Source: Lingula anatina
Lineage: Eukaryota; Brachiopoda; Lingulata; Lingulida; Lingulidae
Length of the DNA: 64,000 nucleotides
Direction of reading: 5' to 3'
NCBI RefSeq assembly: GCF_001039355.2
Contig: NW_019775769.1
Location: 262,027 to 326,026 of the forward strand
The translations under genes and the position numbers were made by a program. The notes under the pieces were generated by a model, which worked only from the letters and a program-made list of their open reading frames with translations, did not search any database and was not told where the DNA came from. Below are positions 27,470 to 39,400 of the stretch, piece by piece (the first letter of the stretch is position 1; each line of letters starts with the position of its first letter).

Positions 27470-30400
27470 GGACAAACGGGATACTATCAGTGACGGTGGG
27501 AGCGGGAGGACTGGTTTTGTCATTTAAGCCAGGAAGAGGGTTGATTATAGCAGGTTAGTGTAAATTGCATGTTTCTCAAATCAATGCTTTAAATTGACAA
27601 TTTTTGGGGGGAGAGACAAAACCTTTAGATATTATCTGTGACAATTCGATCGATGAAAAATAAAGAAGACAAAATGTCTCGCCAAATGCGTCACCACATT
27701 ATGAATAGAATCGTTGCACACCTGTTTCACTCTCAACTTCAACTGAATATATTGATGTATGCAATGCACAGTTTATGGTAGCATTACAGCTAGCACAACT
27801 ACAACATCGTCACTTCTAACACACTAGAATATCTAACTCAATATCGCATCTAAGACACGTTCAAATCATGTTAACTGACAGAAGTAAACTGGTTCTTGTA
27901 GTACGTCATTTTAAGTGCATATCACCACCCTTCAATGTCAGTATTATGTTTTTTTTCTACTTCTACTTTATCTACTCAATATTTCATTTCCAGGTCAACT
28001 GATACTTAACAACGCCAATAACTTTTCTGTCGTCATGACGTCAGACAGTAACCGTTGGAATGGAATTGTTTTTGAACCAAATCCGGGTAGGAGTTCTTCT
28101 TGAAAAAATCCTTGCTGGTAAAGTGAGTGGGTGATAAAAAACTAAGAGATTATCTGCCGCCAATTTTATTGATTTTTTTCATTTTGTTAACGAATAAATG
28201 GCACGTATTTTCTTGTAGTGTTCTTGACTATATTACGCTCAAATTAAACTCTCAATCTTTAATGATTTTAATATTTGTAATAATATTTGTAGACGTTGTG
28301 AACCCGGGACTGTCATTTATCACTATCAAACGAGCAACAACTTGCTTAACAATCCACAGAGACAACTTCACCGTGAATTCATGTGTCGTGGCAGATTGCA
28401 GTCGCATGGGGATAGCCGCGCACCTAAAAAACATCACTTCCCACGTGAAGATCAGCTATTCCACGGTCAATAACACTGGACAACAAGGTATCTATATGGA
28501 GGAGAAAGGTGGTCTAATTGTAGAGGGGACAATAGTGCACGACACGTACTACTCTGGAATTGGAAGTGATGCTGACGGGATGTTGGCTATTACCAATACA
28601 ACCGTGAATGCAAGCAACAGTTATGGTGTACAGAAACGGTACGTAGGTGGTGGTGTAAATATTCGTGACAGTTTTGTAACGAATACTCGGAGAAGTGGGA
28701 TCATCATCAACGTGAGGAACCAAGAGGACCCGATGAACATTGAAAGAAATGTAATTAAACAAACCGGAACATATTCCGGTGATTGGGGATTGTCCATTAG
28801 CAGTATAAATCGCCCTGTCAATATAAACAATAATACCTTTGAAGAAAACAATAAGGGAGTGTATCTTGCCTTAGATTCAGAAAGTACAGTTTACCGTGTG
28901 AGTTTTACCGGCAATAAGGTAGTGAATAACAGGAACACAGCTTTAGTAGTGCACGATTCTTGCAGAGGTGAGCTGGTCGTTGAGGGCAACCTTTTTGAAA
29001 AACACAGCGTGTTATCGGGCCCGGTGGTTCAAATCCAAACCAGAACTTATGGTGTTCAACGCAACAACTCATTCATAGGGAATTATTTTATCGACAACGC
29101 CGGGGACTCGGTTCTTCATCTGTCCGACGGCTCCAGCTGCGCAAGGCAGTTGAAAGTCAACTTTTTTCAAGAAAACAGAGCGACTGAGGCAGTCATTGTG
29201 TCAGACTCTGCCAGCGTTGGCATCAATTACAACATTTTCTCAAACCCAGTGTCTACCTACGATCTACAGGCGAGCCACTCCACGGATGAAATTCTAGATG
29301 CCACTCACAACTGGTGGGGTAGTCCAGATATAGAACAGGTGAGGTCCCGTATTCGAAGTAAGGAAACGGACGCGGCGTTCGGCAATGTGACCTATGTGCC
29401 ATATTTAACTTCTCCGGAAGCGACCTGTGACAACGTCAAGAACTGCTCTGGGAACGGTCTATGTATAAGGTTCGACTATTGTGAGTGCGATGTTGGCTGG
29501 AAAGGGGCGGACTGTGCCCAGTTTTCCTGTGCTGAGGTGTTTGAGTGTCAAGGGCGTGGCACTTGTATTGGGCCGAACACGTGTCAGTGTGATAACGGCT
29601 GGTTACCGCCAGCATGTGTTACCGCCAGCTGTAGTGACGTGAATGACTGCTCAAATAATGGCATCTGCGTAGAACCAAACAGGTGGGTTCGGATACAAAA
29701 TGTTATTTGGTACGTCTTATTTGCAACATTTATTAAGTTTATTATTACTGAACGTTAAGTAAGGAACAGCTTTTTAATGTTGGTTTACTGTGGTTAATTC
29801 TTTATGTATTAGTTGAGGTCCCACTTGACCAGAGAGATTGCGCACTGGAGGGGGATTATTTCCATGTACACTTCACCTTTACGTTGTTCGTAATCTGCGT
29901 CATTTTCTCATCAGATGTCGCTGCTTCCCTCAGTATCAAGGGACCAGTTGTTCAGAGTGTTCTGCTAGCCACTGGGGTCCTCAGTGCCTGCCCTGTCCTG
30001 ACTGTGTAAACGGGGTGTGTGACCAGGCCACGGGTACGTCATGTCACTGCCAACAACCCTTCTTTACATGAATTACTGAAGAGTGCGTTACTGTATATTT
30101 AAACGATTTTATCAGTTTTTATTATGACCTCTGCTTTAGCCGTATGGGACATGGATATATGTACATGGATAGGCCAACTTGTAAAATGCCAGACTAATTT
30201 TACTTATAAAATTATATTTTATACTTAAGTGACGTAGATTAAAGCCATAAAAGTATGTTCGAAAAGCCTCGATGTGTTGATATAAATTGAAGCTCCGTTC
30301 TATATACAGCGCAAGTTTGCTTTCGTCTAATTTTATCGATACTTGCGTGATATATAGTTTTAAAAAAAAGCAAAAGTCATCAACAAATGGAAACTGCTGC

Positions 30401-33400
30401 CTCTTTTTATTGTAGGTCAGTGTACATGCAACGGCCCTAATTTTACTGGAGAACTGTGCGACCGCTGCAGTGACAATCTGTATGGCCCGGCATGTCTGCC
30501 ATTGCTCAAAGTTCTTTCTCTGGCTCCCAATGGTGGCCCGGATGTTGGCGGGACCGTGGTTCATGTTTTTGGACACAACTTTCCCAATACGTCTGAGTAC
30601 ACCTGCAGGTGATGTTTATATCAGAATTTTGTGGCAATTTTAGTTAAATATTGTCCAGAACCCATGCATTTAACTTTTAAGTTAAAATTTGATTGGTCCT
30701 GACATTGTCTAAGTTTTAAGATGTTAAAGCAAGCTATATAAATATATTTTCTTATTCCAATAGTACATGCCATGTTACTTGCATTTAAAACTGATAAAAA
30801 TAACCAAATGTCACAGCATTCTCTAACACTGAAAAAAATGAAAATGTTCCAGTTATTTTAAATAATCACTAACTGAGAAGTCAGTTTGTTAATGCAGTCC
30901 TTGGCTGTAATGAATATGTTATCATGTACATGTAGTAAAAAGTACGGTGCAAATGTTTGAAAGTGTTTACATATTTGTATCCAGGTTTGGCTCCATTGAA
31001 GTCGACGGCACGTGGTTGACGGAAGAGGAAGTGACGTGTGTTGCGCCAAGACAAGCCCCAGCCACAATTCTCGTTTCTATCCGACCACGCGCTGGGGACA
31101 GTTACAGCACTGACATGGTATGTCGTTATGACGACCATAATCACTGTTTATTGACAGCAACAAATCACATTTGTGATTTCATAGCTGAAGTATACCGTCG
31201 TCATGTAATTTTTACATTTGATTACCATTTGGATTTCTATAGGTTCCTTTAAGATCCTGGGCCAATTTCCTATAGGATCATGTATGATCTTATAGGATCC
31301 TATAGGACTTTTTGGTAAGGGTCTGATAAAAAGGTATGGTTAAATGTTTACGCCAACTCTTGCAGGTCAACTACATTTATTACGGCACGTGCGAGCAGGA
31401 CGCCTGTGGACGCCAGCTTCAACCAACGAGAGGGATATGTTCGTACGGGGAGTGTGTTTGTCACCGGCCGTGGTCGGGTGACAACTGTGGAGTGTTGCGA
31501 CTGGTGCCCAGGATTGCAAACATACCGGACAAAGTCATATTACAAGGAGAAGAACTGGCGTTCCTCCTCACTCTTACGGAAGTCAGTGTTTTTGTTAGAT
31601 GTCTTTAAATTATTTTTGGTTCTGTTGCGAATTTTTAAACTCAATATACTGGGGGGGGAGTTACGATTAAAGCCATTTAGATCTTGTTCAAAATTGTTTT
31701 GAGGCAAAACTGGAGAGTGTGCACTACATGCTTTATGAAACAATTCGATGTCCAGTTTTCTACGTATCATAGAATAGACAAAATATATTGTTAATGATGG
31801 CAATTATTTCGAAGTATTTTGAATACAACAATTATTCACACTTAGCTACCTCTAAAATATACAGATAGGCCTATTAACAGTCACTAAACATAAACATGCG
31901 CGTTTCTAAAATGCAGAAAACATTAAGTAAGGTGCGCATGTGTTAGTTTGTGTTTTTAAACGTTTGCGTACGTGTGTCTGTGTTTGTGCGTGTGTTTCTT
32001 TTCCCTATTTCTGACGTACGCCTTAACATAAGAAAAACTCATCCATTTATATTCTATCTAGGGCTCTTCTCCGGTTCAGTGGAGGCTTGAATCCTCACCG
32101 TCTGGCATGACACTGGACTCGGCTGCCCAGTACATCCAGTGGACCTCACCAGTACCTTCATGGCAACCACACACTGTCCGTGTATCTGCAAGTAATGATG
32201 TCGGCTCGGACACGAAGCAGTTCAATGTGACCGTGCGGCCTTCATACTCCGCCATGCTGGACCCCGTGCCGTACGGGCCGTATCCAAGGGCAACCCCTAT
32301 TTTCCTGGAAGGGAAGGTGGTGTTTGTGGATGGGGCGGCTGTTGGGGTTGTACCAGTTCAAGTGGTGTAAGTTTTTTATCCCTAAAAAGGGGAGAGAGAG
32401 AGATTGTACTTACTTAATCAGTTAAGATTACATTTGACGGAGCAATATTAGGCCTAGGTGGGATTTATAGAGAGTACAGCTGTTTAAAAATGCCTGTCAT
32501 TATTGACGTGAGACGTTCCTGTTTCAATAAGTTCATTGTGTGCTGCGTGAGGTTAACAGTACCTGTTCATTTTCCTAGCGTTTTATCGAAATCCACGGGG
32601 TCACGACGTGTGCTAGAAACCTCCACAACAAGTAATGGGACATTTTCTGTCTGGTTTTATCCATTGTTTTCCGAAGCAGGATTGTTCCAGGCAGTAAGTA
32701 GACTTAAACAATAAGGTCACTTAGGCTTACTAGTGTACATATTTTTATTGATATTTCTATACGCACAGTTCCAACATGTACGTGTTACTGTAGGTCTACA
32801 GTACACCCCTTCCTTTGAATCGGATATCGCCACCCTTTTACACCTTAATTATAAGAGGAAATAATTGTTTTGAATACACAGTGTAAGGACACATAAATGT
32901 CTGCTTAATATTATCAGATGATAATAAGAAATGGTACGGGACGGATCATTAGCATTTAACCTGAGAGTACCGACCACATACAGGGTAGGCCTATAGTACG
33001 GGGAGGGTAATGACATTCCTTAAAAGCAGCTATTGTAAAATACGTACGTAGCAGGCAGTTATGTTTGTCTTGGTCCGTTATTATAAAATGATATGATATA
33101 TATTATATAGGGTGCCGCTCATCCAGCAGACACGGTGGACACCGACCAGACTCAGTGGTCGTATCACGGCATGAGAGCCACCCCGGGGGCACTGACGGTC
33201 AGTGGGTACTTGACACCACATACCACTGAGAGCAGGATCACACTGACCAACATTGGGGCCGATGTACTTCACAACGTCACTGTGCAGGTAAACCAACCTA
33301 GTTTGAAAAGGAAAACCAACCAAGTAGGAAAAGCTGCCGTTGACATCACAATTAGACACTCATAATGTGTATATTAACATTTGCCCCACATTATGTGATT

Positions 33401-36400
33401 AATAAATATGGCTAGATGTACAGGTACTAAAAGCTATGCTGTGTTGTAAAGTGTCATGTAGCCACAGTTTGCAAACCTTTAAGTTATCTACGTCAAATTC
33501 AGATACCGGACTACGCTAGGGACATTGTGGCTGTACAGCAAGCGGGACAGGAGGAGGCATGTACAGCGTTCCCATGTCACTTACAGCATGTGCTGGCGTC
33601 TGGAGAACAAATCTTCTTGGACTTGACATTTTCTGGTATGCATATTTTAGTGTAGGCCTTATGCTAATTAAACCATGTCGTATATGCAAATTATTTATAT
33701 CCCTTTTTCCCAACATTGGTTGTTTCTTCTCGTCTTTTTTTCCTATCAGTTTTTCGTCTTCAATAAAAGGTCTGAATTCAATCAATTTCAGTCTTTTGGA
33801 TAATCGTTTACCGTTTAAGTTTTTACGCATTAAGTTATAATTTTAGGTTGTGAGTAAAGATAATATCTGTCATTTTGCAGCTGCACAGCCCCTTCGAGGC
33901 TACTTTGGACTGACCTTCAGGAGTGCGGAATACGTGGTCACCACGGTCAACGTGCAGTTTGAATTTCAGCTTAAGCTTCCCGCCCTGACCTTGACCCCAA
34001 ACACTCTCACGGCGGCCATTGCAAGGGGCAGTACTCGGCTCTTTGAGGTATTTATACACTGTACATGTACATGGGGTTATAGACACAGCACTTCTAATAA
34101 ACGTATGTATTTCTAATAAACTCATGTACTTCTATAAAAACAATATTAGGCCTACATGTCGTTCTTTTTAAATCCAGGTAAATGTCACAAATACTGGCCT
34201 CGTCGCGGCGCACAACGTTCACGTAATACTGCCAACAGTGGACATTTTATCCCTGGCATCGTTCAGCAAGGTAAAAGATCCATCAACTGCCGGACGTAAG
34301 TTTCAGCTAGAACCTGGAGAGTCGGCACTTCTGATCCTTTCGGCACGGGTGCAGGAAGACGCTGCGTTAGGCAGAACAACGGGAAACATTGCTGTTCGGT
34401 CTGATGAAGTTGGTTCAGACTTAGGATTTAGGTAATATCCCGTGATGATATCGATATATGGACATGTAAATGAGTTTCTGGATTTTCATTATTGTGAGAA
34501 GTAAAGAATTGTAGGCCTACATTTAACGCCTTATGATCTAATGGAACCATCTCTAAACGGTCAGCATTTATTAAATGGTCAGCTTAACCACAGAGCTAGG
34601 ATAGTAAAATCCGACACACTGCTTGGTGAATTTAGTCACCTGCTATTAATAAAGGGAGCTAACAAATAATTCGTTATTGAGGTTAGGCAGATTTTTTTCG
34701 TTCACCCTATACTAATTTCATTTTTTTTTCATTTTCTTTGCTGTTCTGTGAATCGATATTATGTTGTAGTGTTGTACAAGACAGTAATACATAGTTATTT
34801 GTGTGAAACAACATTTTTTTACTCCTTTTCTACAGAATCACCACTGTCTCTTCACGGCTCGTCGACATAATAGTTCTTGCGGAGGATGAATACACGTACT
34901 TCGCAGACGACAGGCCGTATCTTGCCAACGCTACAGTAACACTGAGAAATAAATTGGAAAATATTCGGTTAACCGCCGTAACCAATGCCTCGGGTATGTG
35001 CCATTATTTTTTCCGTTAGACAAGCGTAGAAAACAAGACCAGCAAGACCACATGCGAATAGACTTAGCAATGGCCAAAACTATAAAACTATACATTTTCC
35101 ATAATAACAATTTCTTCTAGTCCTCCTATTATTATTTTGGTTACTTTCCTCCCAGGAACCACAGCGTATGTATTTCATTCATAGGCTTGCCTAACTAAAC
35201 TAACAATAACTGATACATATCGAGAAAAGAGTGTCTCCATTTACCTCTCTGGTTATCCCCATTTTTCCAGGCATTGCCGTATTCAGGGACGTACTGGAGT
35301 CGTTCTATGATGTCTACGCCTCGGCAGACGAGCACACTCCTGTTTCCAAGGTGATTGAAGCCAACAGGGAGCAGAATCTTGTTCGCGTCTTTCTGGAGAG
35401 AACTACAGTCACCGTCAGGTATCTGCCTGTCACCCTCATATCAGTTAAAAAGTTGATTTTGTATTCTTTAACATCTGTTCTCTGTCACTGGACTAAAAGA
35501 GCGTTTTATAGATAAAGGAGAGAAAGGAGAGAGAGATAGGGCCAGCGTCTCTGCTCTGCCGCTTATGATGTTGCCTGTATGCCTGCATACGTGTACCAGA
35601 TTAAGTCCTAATTAAGATATTTAGTAAAAGCTGTAGTATTAAATATTTCAGTTCTGCTATTTTTGTTATTATTTTACATCAAACAATACAAGTAGATAAA
35701 CTCCGACATAATATAAATGTTATGGATTTGTATTGAGATAAGTAAGCACTCTACCGGTAATTTACCTCAAGAAATAAAAGTCTTGGCAGTTTTAATGTTT
35801 CGCAACCTCAAATACTTCTCATATCATTCCTACATGATACTGCAACATGTACATTTAAACATCATGTATTATATACAATAGCTTATGACATTATTTCCTG
35901 CAGATGGTTCGTGACACCCGTAACGTTCACAGATGAGTACATAATAAGGTTGGAAGCAGATTTTACAACTCAGGTCCCGATCCCTGTGGTCACTCTGGAG
36001 CCAAAGTCACTGGACCTGGACTTACTGGAGAGCTGTGTTTATAGTACCATCACTATTACAGCCACAAACCATGGGCTCATACGGGCAAACGATTTCGGTT
36101 TCTCTTTGCCGTCAGCCAGCGATCACCCGTTTTTAAGATTTCGATTGGTAAGGCTTTGCTGTAATCAAATAAAGCCTAGTGCTTTTTTGATCGGATATGT
36201 CTGAATCTTAAATTTTCTTACCAATAAGACTCGGGCTGAAAAAACTGTGCTGCATACTCTGAAGCAAACTCTTTCACTGTATATTAATATCAAAAATATG
36301 ATACCCTTTGCTTCGAATTTAAATTTTTGAATCTGTTTTCCAGGCAGACGACACTGTCTTCGGCGACATTCCCGCCAACAGTTCCATCCAGTTCTCGGTG

Positions 36401-39400
36401 AAGGTTTATGGCTGCGGCGCTCACCCTGACGAGGCCACTGCTGTAGCCACAGTGAGAAGGAAACGAGCCACAGGAGGATCGGGGTGAGTCTAAGACTGGG
36501 ATCCCATGCCTAGATCGATCTAACAGGATCGATCCATCTCCAAGGGGTTTCTTGCTAAATTGCTTTCAGCTTAAGTGGCTTAGTTGTCTGACACGCCTAT
36601 TAAAGCTGCTAAACGATCATTATCTACCCCCTAGCAGCTTCAATAGGCTTGGCAGACATCTGAGCCGCTGTAAATGATAGCAGTTTAGCGAGAATCCCCA
36701 ATAGATAGATCAATCCAAAGTTAGTAAGCTAGTAGGGCTGGGAATGGTCCTTTAGAGAAAACTTGGTCACGCCCAAACTGATTGACCTATATCGGGCAAG
36801 ATTTGAAAAGAACGCATGCATTTATGAAAACTGGCCTTTTAAAATTGTAACTGGATATCTGGCCTTTTAAAATTGTTACTGGATATCTGGCCTTTAAAAT
36901 TGTTACTGGATATCTTGTCTGTTTTATTCTAACTCCGATATCACGTTTTAAATTGACAATTTGCCCCTGGCATGTGACCTTTTGGAATAGTTAATACCCA
37001 CCACCTGCACCCTTGCACGCTGCATTAGGTCTCTTTTTATGGTGCAATATGTCCGTACCTCTGATATATGCATGTACTTCGTGAAACTTCTTAAATCGAC
37101 TTTTTTTATTTTCTGACGGTAACACTTTGGTAACTGATTATTCATCTTAAGGAAATCGAGCACACCTTGCTCTAAATGACCTTATGTGATGTTGCCCTGA
37201 TCGAAGTTACACGGTAGACCTTTAACTAGACAGGAACTGCGACATTCTGGGTGAAGGCGCACTGCAATACAACAGACTGCAAAACGGTCGAAAAAAATAG
37301 TAGTTTTGTAGTACATGTAGCCTCAACCGGAATGTTTAGACAGCAAAATTTACACTTTAAAAGTTACTACGGCAAAGGCATATTTTTATATAAATCATAA
37401 CGCAGTTAGTTTTCACAGCCAGACTGGATTTTTAAATATTTTATTTCAGATGCGGTTTCTCTTTCCGTGCCGTCTACTCCTATTTCTGTAGAACGTTAAT
37501 CACGCGTAGTGTGTCTCTGCCTACTCATCGAAGGAGCGGAAGTTCGGGGTGTATCCTCCACGTGGGACGCTTGGGCTGCTGTAGAGGTGAGTGTCATAAT
37601 GTCCACATAAAAGTACGTGAACATTATATGAAAGCTATAATTGCACATTTTATGATATTTGCATTAACCAAACAAAAATTTACTTATATGTACAAGCATC
37701 TTCTTAGCTAATATTCATCCATTTAGCTAGTACTGTTAATTTTAGAATTTCCTAACCAGTAGAAGGTTCTAACATTATTGGTGTTTTGGTTACAGAAATT
37801 AAAAATTCACCTCACGTTCTAGGATATGCTGGTGCAAGCGCCTCCGGACCTGTCGTTTTACGGGAAGTGTCTTGTGAGAACTGTGCTGTAACCGCCATTG
37901 ACTGTATCTTGGCAAATATACCTTACAGTAAGTACTGTAGGGGAATGCCAATATCTTCAAAAATTTTGAAATGGCTTTCATAATTTACATTATTTCGTGT
38001 TTGTTAAAATATTTTGCTTTGTTTTAAAGGAAGTCGGTCACAAAAAAATACGACTTAATACTCGTAACACAGGTTATGTCAGGTTATATACACTGTACGT
38101 CTGAAAAAAAGTGAATTAAAAACAATCCTCTGCAACAACACCCAAGCAAACTGACACGCGTTTTCTATGATAAGACTCCTTTGAGCTTTGACCGTCTCTT
38201 AAAGCTCCCTTTGCCTGTGGGTACACTGTCGGGACCAAACTTCGGCCAGGTGCACTCGGGGGACGTGGGGCTGTAGGCTGGTTGCTGGACGCTGCCGACG
38301 TTGCTTTTGCCTGTGTTCCATTCCTGGCGCCAGCTTCACCAATTTGGGGAGGGTTAAGGTAGGTGACTTTTCATGGCTGCTTTTTTTGTAGTCCTCAAAT
38401 ACGCGCCCGATATTTGTGGGAAAATGGAAAGATCCAGATGGTTTTTATTCTGAAAGCATTGAATAAACGTTTTTAAAAATAAATATCACAGTAAAAATTG
38501 ATATTTTAATGTAGGTTTGAGATTTTCTCTTAAAATAAAGGTCTTGGCTTTTTTATTCCTGTCACATTCATTTAATGTATCTTCAAAATATCTAATTATG
38601 CTTGGAACACAGCTCTAACTTCATCGTGTGACGTAATATTGGGATTTTGGGGACAAAAACACCATTTTTATACACCTGATTTTCTCAGGCACCTGGACAG
38701 CTATAAACTTGCTTTTGATGGCATTTTAACACTTGAACAAAGTACTACAGCATGGAGTCAGGGATTTTTCTTCAGACACTTATTGTTGATTTTATCTATA
38801 AAAACGTGAAATTACATCAAAATATTAGGGAATTTTCACTTTCAAAGTCTATAAATTAGAAAAGAGAGGATCAATCAAAATTTCTTAAAAAGCACTTTTA
38901 GTGCACACTTTTCATAATTAGCATGGTGAATTTGGTCTCCCTCAGGTGTACAGGTAGACAGTTATAGCTTGCTAAGATAACGCTATCTAGTCAATATTGA
39001 AAGCAAAGAAAACGAGCAAAAACCCTTTCAGGGAGGTTAATTGTCCAAATTAGCAAATTAAATTGTTGACAGCTTTACCTGTTATCGTTCTGACGATCGC
39101 GAAGATGGGTACTCTATTGCCGGTTGAAATTAGCTTGTTTGCATGCATTTGGATGTCAAAAAATCTTATTTTTGTATCAATCTCACCTCCTGTTAGTAAC
39201 TTCAAGGGGTTACCGCTAGCACTGCCAGAATGATTGACAGGCAAGATTTTTAAAATCTAACAACTGCATCGAGCTGTTGTCGAAAATGGATAGAAAGTAT
39301 GACGATTGTTGTCACGGGTAGCAAGCAACGGACTTTTCTTCTTTTTTTTTGCGTATCTCAAAAAGTTAACAAGAAAATCGAAAGAGCGCGTGTAACAATA

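Noticed and set aside
31250-31312. Clustered 'cctataggatc' palindromic words resembling a regulatory or hairpin element
   Set aside because: The copies are short and imperfect, in an AT-rich intron. I could not show more than a chance cluster.
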